This document shows positions 1-5,382 of a stretch of DNA of 9,887 nt, one piece after another. The translations under genes were made by a program, and so were the position numbers. The stretch spans positions 1 to 9,887 of the forward strand of contig JAOUGR010000055.1 in NCBI GenBank assembly GCA_029857655.1. The letters are read 5' to 3'. Under the pieces are notes generated by a model. That model ran no database searches, had not been told where the DNA came from, and worked only from the letters and a program-made list of their open reading frames with translations. Numbering within the stretch: position 1 is the stretch's first letter; the number at the start of each line of letters is the position of its first letter. Source of the stretch: Gammaproteobacteria bacterium. GTDB lineage: Bacteria > Pseudomonadota > Gammaproteobacteria > Steroidobacterales > Steroidobacteraceae.

Positions 1-342
1 GTCGTCTGCACTTTCGCGCCGCGGCCATTCGAGACCGATCCCGGGGCGCTGAAAGTCCCGTTCTTTCACAACAATGATGATTACGATGAGGTCATTTTCT
101 ATCACGCAGGCGATTTCTTCAGCCGCGACAACATTCACCCCGGCATGATGACGCTGCACCCAGGCGGGTTCACACACGGCCCGCATCCCAAGGCGCTCGA
201 GCGCATGCTGGTACAGACCAAGCCCGCGACCGACGAATACGCCGTGATGGTGGACACGCGCGATTCCCTCGAGATCGGTGCGGCTGCGGCCTCCGTCGAG
301 TGGCAGGGCTACGTCGACAGCTGGCGGGGCCCCGCAAAATGA
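1..342 (+). CDS. hmgA: Homogentisate 1,2-dioxygenase, C-terminal part (5' end outside window)
   Basis: The last 113 residues of a cupin-type ring-cleaving dioxygenase that opens homogentisate to maleylacetoacetate with ferrous iron and O2 in the cytoplasm. The frame is open from base 1 to the TGA at 340-342, so the gene starts upstream. Visible motifs are FFHNNDDYDEV (His codon 67-69, Glu codon 88-90) and LHPGGFTHGPHP (His codons 157, 175 and 184). The His/Glu/His set matches the iron-ligand arrangement of the family, in which a His-x5-His spacing ends in HGP; the exact ligand assignment is my inference. The sequence resembles the shorter bacterial homogentisate dioxygenases more than the human-like ones. 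The next gene, a fumarylacetoacetase, overlaps the stop codon, which supports this pathway. A related cupin dioxygenase of another aromatic route is a less likely alternative. Confidence 0.85.
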   Translation, partial: VVCTFAPRPFETDPGALKVPFFHNNDDYDEVIFYHAGDFFSRDNIHPGMMTLHPGGFTHGPHPKALERMLVQTKPATDEYAVMVDTRDSLEIGAAAASVEWQGYVDSWRGPAK

Positions 343-1319
343 AGCTTGCGACGCTTTCGGATGGCAGCCGCGACGGACGGCTGGCGGTCGTGAGCCGCGA
401 CCTGTCGCGCGCCGCATTTGCGGACGGCATCGCATCGACCCTGCAGGCGGCGCTCGATGCCTGGGAGAAAAGTGCCCCGGCTCTCGAAAGATTCGCGCGT
501 TCCCTGGAATCGGGTAGCGCCGAGTCCTTCGAATTCGATCCGGCGCGCGCCCTGTCTCCGCTGCCGCGCAGCTTTCACTGGGTGGACGGCAGCGCCTACG
601 TCAATCATGTCGAGCTGGTGCGCAAGGCGCGCGGCGCAACGATGCCCGAGTCCTTCTGGACCGATCCGCTGGTTTACCAGGGCGGCTCGGACGACCTGCT
701 GCCGCCAACCGGTGACGCTGCATTCGGCAGCGAAGACTGGGGTATCGACATGGAGGGCGAGGTCGCCGTCATCACGGACGACGTGCCGATGGGCATTGAC
801 GCGCGCGCGGCGCGAACGCACATCAAGCTCCTGATGCTGGTCAACGACTGGTCGCTCAGGAACCTGATCCCGGCGGAACTCGCCAAGGGATTCGGTTTCT
901 ACCAGTCGAAACCTGCCACGGCATTTTCGCCCGTCGCAGTGACACCCGATGAGCTGGGCGATGCCTGGGACGGCGGCCGCGTGCGCCTGCCGCTGGTCGT
1001 GCACCTGAATGACGGCCTGCTCGGCCGGCCGAACGCCGGTGAAGACATGACTTTCGATTTCGGCCAGCTGACCGCGCATGTTGCGAAGACCCGAAGGCTC
1101 GGCGCCGGTACTATCATCGGCTCCGGCACGGTTTCGAATCGCGATAGATCGCTGGGATCCTCCTGCCTCGCCGAGCGGCGCATGCTGGAGACGATCGAGC
1201 AGGGCCGGCCGGTGACGCCCTTTCTTTCCTTCGGCGACCGGGTTCGCGTCGAGATGTTCGATGCGGCCGGTCATTCCATATTTGGCGCGATCGACCAGCG
1301 CGTCGTGAAGGCAGCATGA
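339..1319 (+). CDS. fahA: Fumarylacetoacetase / fumarylacetoacetate hydrolase family protein
   Basis: A 326-residue cytoplasmic hydrolase of the FAH family, expected to split fumarylacetoacetate into fumarate and acetoacetate as the last step of homogentisate breakdown. The start at 339 is preferred over the upstream ATG at 300 because MKLATLSDGSRDG matches the usual N-terminus of bacterial homologues and overlaps the previous stop as ATGA. The family metal site is visible: Asp137-x-Glu139-x-Glu141 in GIDMEGEVAV and Asp170 in VNDWSLRN. The conserved stretches KGFGFYQSKPATAFSPV (just after Asp170) and GSGTVSN are also present. The length is normal for the roughly 325-335 residue Burkholderia/Pseudomonas-type enzymes, shorter than the eukaryotic form. 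There is no convincing Shine-Dalgarno sequence, so translation is probably coupled to the dioxygenase gene. Another FAH-family hydrolase or decarboxylase activity is possible, but the neighbour argues for fumarylacetoacetase. Confidence 0.9.
   Translation: MKLATLSDGSRDGRLAVVSRDLSRAAFADGIASTLQAALDAWEKSAPALERFARSLESGSAESFEFDPARALSPLPRSFHWVDGSAYVNHVELVRKARGATMPESFWTDPLVYQGGSDDLLPPTGDAAFGSEDWGIDMEGEVAVITDDVPMGIDARAARTHIKLLMLVNDWSLRNLIPAELAKGFGFYQSKPATAFSPVAVTPDELGDAWDGGRVRLPLVVHLNDGLLGRPNAGEDMTFDFGQLTAHVAKTRRLGAGTIIGSGTVSNRDRSLGSSCLAERRMLETIEQGRPVTPFLSFGDRVRVEMFDAAGHSIFGAIDQRVVKAA
1307..1311 (+). promoter_or_regulatory. Ribosome binding site of gabD
   Basis: GAAGG inside the end of the fumarylacetoacetase gene. 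It is 4 nt from the ATG at 1316 and 7 nt from the ATG at 1319, so it favours the second start codon. Confidence 0.5.
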
Positions 1320-2773
1320 TGAAACTGAAAGACCCTTCGCTGTTTCGCCAGCAGTGCCACGTCAATGGTGCCTGGGTCGATGCCACGGGCGGCGCGACAA
1401 TTCCGGTCACCAATCCCGCGACCGGCGCCAAGCTCGGCACTGTGCCGTCGATCGACGCGAACGGCACGGAAGCTGCCGTTGCTGCCGCGTATGCAGCTTT
1501 TCCGGCCTGGGCTGCGAAGACGGCAAAAGAACGTTCGGTGGTGCTGCGGCGCTGGTTCGATCTGATCATGGCGAATGCCGACGATCTCGCGATACTCATG
1601 ACCGCCGAGCAGGGTAAGCCGCTTGCCGAGTCGCGCGGCGAGATCACCTATGCCGCGTCCTTCGTTGAATGGTTCGGCGAAGAGGCCAAGCGTGTTTATG
1701 GCGACCTCGTTCCGGGCCACCAGGCAGACAAGCGCATCATGGTGCTGCGCCAGCCGGTCGGCGTCGTGGCCGCGATCACGCCCTGGAATTTCCCGGCCGC
1801 AATGATCACCAGGAAAGTGGCGCCCGCACTCGCCGCGGGCTGCACCGCGGTCTGCAAGCCGGCGTCACAGACGCCCTACTCCGCACTCGCGCTCGCTGAA
1901 CTCGCGCAGCGTGCCGGGTTGCCGGCAGGCGCCTTCAATGTCGTCACCGGTGCTGCGCGCGACATTGGCGGCGTGCTGACTGGGGACGCGCGCGTGCGCA
2001 AGCTCTCGTTCACCGGCTCGACCGAGATCGGCAAGCTGCTGGTGGCGCAGTGCGCGCGTACCATGAAGAAAGTCTCCATGGAACTCGGCGGCAATGCGCC
2101 ATTCATCGTGTTCGACGACGCCGATCTCGATGCCGCCGTACTGGGCGCCATCGCCAGCAAGTACCGCAACACCGGCCAGACCTGCGTCTGCGCCAACCGG
2201 CTGCTCGTGCAGGAGGGTGTCTACGACGCGTTCGCCGCGAAGCTGGTTGCGACCGTGAAGAAACTGCGCGTCGGCGACGGGCTGGCCGGCGAGACCGACC
2301 AGGGGCCGCTGATTGACGCAAATGCTCTCGCCAAGGTCGAGGAACATATCGCTGACGCGCTTGCGAAGGGCGCCAAGGTCGCGACCGGCGGGCACCGTCA
2401 TGCGCTCGGCGGCACTTTCTTTGAACCGACCGTGCTGACCGGCGTGACGCCCGCGATGATGCTTGCGAAGGAAGAGACGTTTGGCCCGGTCGCGCCGCTA
2501 TTTCGCTTCGAGACCGAAGCGCAGGCCATCGCGATGGCAAATGACACCGAGTTCGGGCTCGCCGCCTACCTTTACACGCGCGACCTCGCGCGTTCCTGGC
2601 GGGTTTCCGAGGCGCTCGAATACGGCATTGTCGGGCTGAACACCGGGATCATCTCGACCGAAGTCGCGCCGTTTGGCGGCATCAAGGAATCCGGCACGGG
2701 CCGCGAAGGCTCGAAGTACGGCATTCTCGAGTACACCGAACTGAAATACGTCTGCGTGGGTGGAGTGCAGTAG
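1319..2773 (+). CDS. gabD: NAD(P)-dependent succinate-semialdehyde dehydrogenase
   Basis: A 484-residue aldehyde dehydrogenase that oxidises succinate semialdehyde to succinate in the cytoplasm. It is close to E. coli GabD along its whole length, from MKLKDPSLFRQQ at the start to FGGIKESGTGREGSKYG near the end. Catalytic features by position are Asn157 in TPWNFP, the cofactor-binding FTGSTEIG (231-238), Glu255 in MELGGNAPF and nucleophile Cys289 in GQTCVCANR. Two in-frame ATGs exist, at 1316 and 1319. I chose 1319 because it matches the E. coli N-terminus and lies 7 nt from the GAAGG at 1307-1311; starting at 1316 would add one Met and give the common 4-nt overlap. The gene overlaps the end of the fumarylacetoacetase gene, so the two are co-transcribed. 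Its role in a homogentisate operon is unclear; a related semialdehyde or arylacetaldehyde could be the real substrate. Confidence 0.93.
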   Translation: MKLKDPSLFRQQCHVNGAWVDATGGATIPVTNPATGAKLGTVPSIDANGTEAAVAAAYAAFPAWAAKTAKERSVVLRRWFDLIMANADDLAILMTAEQGKPLAESRGEITYAASFVEWFGEEAKRVYGDLVPGHQADKRIMVLRQPVGVVAAITPWNFPAAMITRKVAPALAAGCTAVCKPASQTPYSALALAELAQRAGLPAGAFNVVTGAARDIGGVLTGDARVRKLSFTGSTEIGKLLVAQCARTMKKVSMELGGNAPFIVFDDADLDAAVLGAIASKYRNTGQTCVCANRLLVQEGVYDAFAAKLVATVKKLRVGDGLAGETDQGPLIDANALAKVEEHIADALAKGAKVATGGHRHALGGTFFEPTVLTGVTPAMMLAKEETFGPVAPLFRFETEAQAIAMANDTEFGLAAYLYTRDLARSWRVSEALEYGIVGLNTGIISTEVAPFGGIKESGTGREGSKYGILEYTELKYVCVGGVQ

Positions 2774-2796
2774 TACGAGTCTTGTCGCTTTTATCT

Positions 2797-2814
2797 AACA
2801 ACTCGTTGTTTTAT
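2797..2814 (+). terminator. Possible weak terminator or dyad after gabD
   Basis: AACAAC and GTTGTT form a perfect 6-bp inverted repeat around a TC centre (2797-2810), best drawn as a 5-bp stem with a CTCG loop, followed by TTAT. The stem is AT-rich and short, so termination would be inefficient. Because it sits in the AT-rich stretch upstream of the next promoter, it could equally be an operator. A run of seven T follows at 2830-2836, behind only a 4-bp ATAA/TTAT stem. Confidence 0.3.
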
Positions 2815-2855
2815 AAGGTAAGTTATCTATTTTTTTGCTGTGCAATAAATTGAAC

Positions 2856-2883
2856 TTGACCCTCCTCGGGGGGTCTGTATCCT
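2856..2883 (+). promoter_or_regulatory. Sigma70-type promoter of the outer-membrane barrel gene
   Basis: A -35 box TTGACC (2856-2861, 5 of 6 to consensus) and a -10 box TATCCT (2878-2883, 4 of 6) are separated by 16 bp. A markedly AT-rich block (about 2786-2855) lies just upstream and could act as an UP element in this GC-rich genome. Initiation would be near 2890, leaving a leader of about 100 nt. The spacer contains an inverted repeat, listed separately. Confidence 0.5.
2858..2875 (+). repeat. Inverted repeat within the promoter spacer
   Basis: GACCCTC (2858-2864) and GGGGGTC (2869-2875) pair over 7 positions with one T-G mismatch/wobble and a CTCG centre. The repeat overlaps the -35 box and fills most of the spacer up to the -10 box. 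This position suits an operator for a repressor or a MerR-like regulator. MerR-type promoters normally have 19-20 bp spacers, however, and this one has 16. No regulator gene is adjacent. Confidence 0.35.
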
Positions 2884-2889
2884 GTGCGC

Positions 2890-2970
2890 GGGCCTGCGGC
2901 GTCCCCTCTCCGCCGGCTCCACGGCCACCCCACCCCTGGGCTGCCGGTTGTCTGTGTAACCCCTTAATCT
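2890..2970 (+). promoter_or_regulatory. C-rich 5' leader of the barrel gene
   Basis: The expected untranslated leader contains a pyrimidine-rich, C-rich and G-poor section at about 2903-2938, including the tract CCACCCCACCCCTG. Such tracts can serve as Rho-loading (rut) sites or targets of small RNAs. No riboswitch fold or upstream ORF was recognised. The function is inference from base composition only. Confidence 0.3.
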
Positions 2971-2974
2971 AAAT

Positions 2975-2979
2975 AGGAA
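2975..2979 (+). promoter_or_regulatory. Ribosome binding site that decides the barrel-gene start
   Basis: AGGAA lies 3 nt before the ATG at 2983 and 9 nt before the ATG at 2989. The spacing and the resulting signal peptide favour 2989. Confidence 0.55.
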
Positions 2980-2988
2980 ATAATGATC

Positions 2989-3558
2989 ATGAAGATCCTG
3001 AAAGCTATGACTGCGGGTCTGATGCTTGCGGCGCTGCCGTTGGCCTCTCACGCGGAGGACATGAGCTATTCGTTCGTGGACCTCGGCTATGTCGAGACCG
3101 AAATCGATGGTGTCGGCCCTTCGGCTGACGGTTTCGCGCTGCGTGGATCGGTCGGTTTCGCCGAGAACTACTTTGCATTCGCGGAATATTCGAGCCAGAG
3201 CGTCTCCGGCGTCGATCTCGACATCACGACGGTGGGCCTCGGTGGCCACTACGGCCTCGCGGACAACATCGACCTCGTCGGACGTGCCGGCTGGTTCAAA
3301 GTCAAGGCCAGCACCACGGGCGCGAGCGCAGACGATGACGGCTACCTGCTTTCCGCAGGTCTCCGTGGCAAGGTCGGCGAAAGCGTCGAGCTTGACGGCA
3401 GCGTGATTTACACCGACGTCGGTGGATCTGGCGGCGACGACACCGCGATTGCGGTTGGCGGGCGCTATTTCTTCACGAAGAACTTCGCGGTCGGTGCCGA
3501 GTACCAGCACGGCAGCGACACGTCGACCGTCCTGGTCGGAGTCCGTTACAGCTTCTAA
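2989..3558 (+). CDS. Outer-membrane beta-barrel protein, Ax21-like
   Basis: A 189-residue secreted protein expected to fold as a small, roughly eight-stranded barrel in the outer membrane. Residues 1-22 form a clear Sec signal peptide (MKILK, hydrophobic core, SHA before Glu23). The mature part alternates polar and hydrophobic residues in strands separated by Gly/Asp-rich turns and ends in VGVRYSF, the terminal-Phe signature used by the BAM assembly machinery. The pattern of repeated short strands with DGxxL/F turns resembles the Ax21 family of xanthomonads; this assignment is by eye. The mature chain is quite acidic. ATG 2989 was chosen over 2983 by ribosome-site spacing. The gene stands alone between its own promoter and a strong terminator, which suits an abundant, independently regulated surface protein. 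The barrel call is firm; the specific role (adhesion, biofilm, stress) is unknown. Confidence 0.85.
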   Translation: MKILKAMTAGLMLAALPLASHAEDMSYSFVDLGYVETEIDGVGPSADGFALRGSVGFAENYFAFAEYSSQSVSGVDLDITTVGLGGHYGLADNIDLVGRAGWFKVKASTTGASADDDGYLLSAGLRGKVGESVELDGSVIYTDVGGSGGDDTAIAVGGRYFFTKNFAVGAEYQHGSDTSTVLVGVRYSF

Positions 3559-3573
3559 GACCGACTATCGGTC
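3559..3573 (+). repeat. Small hairpin directly after the barrel stop codon
   Basis: GACCGA and TCGGTC form a perfect 6-bp stem with a CTA loop, beginning at the base after the TAA. No T-run follows, so it is not a terminator by itself. It may protect the 3' end or simply accompany the terminator 9 nt downstream. Confidence 0.4.
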
Positions 3574-3581
3574 TCCATGTG

Positions 3582-3616
3582 GCGGCCGGGAACCGGGTTC
3601 CCGGCCGCATTTTTTT
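3582..3616 (+). terminator. Strong rho-independent terminator after the barrel gene
   Basis: A perfect 12-bp GC-rich stem (GCGGCCGGGAAC, 3582-3593, with GTTCCCGGCCGC, 3597-3608) has a CGG loop and is followed by A and seven T (3610-3616). It separates the barrel gene from hemH. Confidence 0.92.
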
Positions 3617-3632
3617 GCGCGGTTCAATGAGC

Positions 3633-3661
3633 TTCGCGGGCGGCCGGGCATGCGCTATTGT
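3633..3661 (+). promoter_or_regulatory. Candidate hemH promoter giving a leaderless message
   Basis: A TATTGT -10-like box (3656-3661) lies 6 nt before the A of the preferred hemH start codon, so initiation would fall on or next to the ATG. A weak TTCGCG (3633-3638) sits 17 bp upstream in the -35 position. No Shine-Dalgarno sequence precedes the ATG. The 51 bp between the terminator and the start leave little room for another arrangement. Confidence 0.4.
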
Positions 3662-3667
3662 CCGCTC

Positions 3668-4669
3668 ATGACCGCCCATACAGGCATGCTGGTCGCCAAC
3701 CTCGGCACGCCGGATGCGCCGACGACTGAAGCCGTGCGGCGTTTTCTCTCCGAGTTCCTGTCGGATCGGCGCGTCGTCGACCTGCCGCGCGCGCTGTGGC
3801 TGCCGATTCTCCACGGCGTGATACTCCGCATCCGCCCGCAGCGAAGCGCACGCGCCTACCGCGAGGTCTGGACCGAGTCGGGCTCGCCACTGCTCGTCCA
3901 TACGCAGGCACTCGCAGATGCACTCGCGCCGCGGCTCGCATCCCTGCTGGCCGGACCGGTGCCGGTCGCAATCGGGATGACCTACGGGAATCCGTCAATT
4001 GCCGCGGCACTAGAGGTATTGCGCGCGCGCGGCGTGCGGCGGCTGCTCGTGTTGCCGCTGTACCCGCAGTACTCGGCAACGACGACTGCACCGGTGCTCG
4101 ATCGCGTTGAGGCCGCGCTCGGCCGGCTCGAATGGCGACCCGAACTGCTGTGCGTGGACGATTACCACGCCGAAGCGGGGTACATCGCGGCGCTCGCGGA
4201 ATCCCTCGCCGGGCGCATCGCCGATTTCGGGGCCGGCGCACAGCTGCTGTTTTCGTTTCACGGCCTGCCGCAGCGCTACGTCGACGCCGGCGATCCTTAC
4301 CAGGAGCAATGCCAGGCAACCGCGCGACTCGTGGCGACACGGCTCGCGCTGCCGGCGGATGCCTGGTCGGTGGCGTACCAGTCGCGCGTCGGCGGCGCAG
4401 CCTGGCTCAAGCCGTACACCGAGGATCGACTCGAAGAGCTCGCGAAGCAGGGATCACGCCGGATCGTCGTTTGTTGCCCCGGCTTCGCGGTGGATTGCCT
4501 GGAGACGCTCGAGGAAATCGCAATTCGAGGCCGTGACAGCTTTCTCGCAGCGGGCGGAGCGTCCTTCGATTACGTCCCGGCGCTCAACGAGTCCCCGAGC
4601 CATGTCGAATGCCTCGCCCGGATCGCTGGCGCCGCGCTTTCCCGCGATGCCTTGAGAGCCGCGTCATGA
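3668..4669 (+). CDS. hemH: Ferrochelatase
   Basis: A 333-residue enzyme that inserts ferrous iron into protoporphyrin IX to form haem b, the last step of haem synthesis. It matches E. coli HemH across its length: LVANLGTPDAPT at the N-terminus, FLSDRRVVDLPR, LPLYPQYSATTT and the signature CCPGFAVDCLETLEEI. Catalytic His198 in FSFHGLPQRY and Glu279 in CLETLEE are present, spaced as in the family (human His263/Glu343). The ATG at 3668 is preferred over 3650 and over far-upstream starts because MTAHTGMLVANLG aligns with the E. coli start; ATGs at 3650 and 3686 remain possible. It lacks a visible ribosome site and is probably leaderless. It is the first gene of a four-gene chain, and its TGA overlaps the next ATG (ATGA). 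Confidence 0.95.
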   Translation: MTAHTGMLVANLGTPDAPTTEAVRRFLSEFLSDRRVVDLPRALWLPILHGVILRIRPQRSARAYREVWTESGSPLLVHTQALADALAPRLASLLAGPVPVAIGMTYGNPSIAAALEVLRARGVRRLLVLPLYPQYSATTTAPVLDRVEAALGRLEWRPELLCVDDYHAEAGYIAALAESLAGRIADFGAGAQLLFSFHGLPQRYVDAGDPYQEQCQATARLVATRLALPADAWSVAYQSRVGGAAWLKPYTEDRLEELAKQGSRRIVVCCPGFAVDCLETLEEIAIRGRDSFLAAGGASFDYVPALNESPSHVECLARIAGAALSRDALRAAS

Positions 4670-5382
4670 TCGGGCGCTTCCTCGAAATCAGCGTGCATGC
4701 GCCCGACGTGCTGGCGTCCCTGGACTTCTACGAACAGCTCGGCTTCGCCCAGGCGACGACCGGCGAGGCCTGGCCCTATCCCTATGCGGTGGTCACCGAC
4801 GGGCGCCTTGGCATAGGCCTGCACCAGCACGAACTTTCGCAATCGCCCCTGCTGTCATTCGTATTGCCGGATCTCTATGAGCATCTGGATGCACTGGAAA
4901 AGCTCGGCCTGGAGATCCTGAACCGAAGGCTCGGCGGTGACGTATTCAATGAAGTGACCTTTGCGACACCGGGTGGCCAGCTGGTTCGCCTGCTGGAGGC
5001 GCGCACCTATTCTCCGTCCCAGCGTGCGCCCGGCGAGACCTCGCGCCTCGGTTGGTTCGAGGAGTTCATGCTGCCGGTTGCCGACGTCAAGGCCGCGACG
5101 CAATTCTGGGAGCGCCTCGGTTTTGTGCCCGCCGAGGAAAGCGAGGATCCTTTTCCGCACGTCGGCATGACCAGCGATTCGTTCGATGTCGCGCTGGTCG
5201 GCGGCGGCGCACTCACGCGCCCTGCGCTCCTCTTCACGGATACCGCCATGCCGGCGCGCATCCAGGCGCTCGCCGACAAGGGCGCCGACTACGCGCGTCT
5301 GCCGGGCAAGCTCGATCCATCGCGTCACGCGCTGCTGGTCGCGCCGGAAGGAACGCAACTCCTGCTCTCCACTGCGGAATGA
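4666..5382 (+). CDS. VOC (glyoxalase/bleomycin-resistance) superfamily protein, two modules
   Basis: A 238-residue cytoplasmic protein made of two beta-alpha-beta-beta-beta modules: residues 1 to about 115 (FLEISVHAPD..SLDFYEQLGF) and about 125-236 (WFEEFMLPVADVKAATQFWERLGF). The DFYEQLGF and QFWERLGF helices are typical of the VOC fold. In both modules Glu occupies the position where glyoxalase I has its first metal-ligand His (Glu7 and the Glu two residues after Trp in WFEE), so a standard Ni/Zn glyoxalase site is doubtful. The substrate is unknown; extradiol dioxygenase-like, lactoylglutathione-lyase-like and ligand-binding roles are all open. The start is fixed by the ATGA overlap with hemH and by the good N-terminal strand; only a weak GAGAG precedes it, so translation is likely coupled to hemH. 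The TGA overlaps the next gene in the same way. Confidence 0.85.
   Translation: MIGRFLEISVHAPDVLASLDFYEQLGFAQATTGEAWPYPYAVVTDGRLGIGLHQHELSQSPLLSFVLPDLYEHLDALEKLGLEILNRRLGGDVFNEVTFATPGGQLVRLLEARTYSPSQRAPGETSRLGWFEEFMLPVADVKAATQFWERLGFVPAEESEDPFPHVGMTSDSFDVALVGGGALTRPALLFTDTAMPARIQALADKGADYARLPGKLDPSRHALLVAPEGTQLLLSTAE

Noticed and set aside
309..1274. 321-residue open frame on the minus strand opposite the fumarylacetoacetase gene
   Set aside because: A shadow of the strongly supported plus-strand gene; no motif, no signal and biased composition.
2856..2883. MerR-family activator site in the barrel promoter
   Set aside because: The dyad in the spacer is suggestive, but the spacer is 16 bp, not the 19-20 bp these regulators need, and no MerR-like gene is present.
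2895..2945. G-quadruplex on the minus strand opposite the C-rich leader
   Set aside because: Only three runs of three or more G lie close enough together; four are needed for a standard quadruplex.
2827..3510. 227-residue minus-strand frame across the barrel promoter and gene
   Set aside because: It covers a convincing promoter, ribosome site and signal peptide on the other strand and has no domain-like sequence.
3422..3667. Upstream extension of the hemH frame into the barrel gene
   Set aside because: It would cross the strong terminator and lacks similarity to ferrochelatases, which begin near LVANLGTP.
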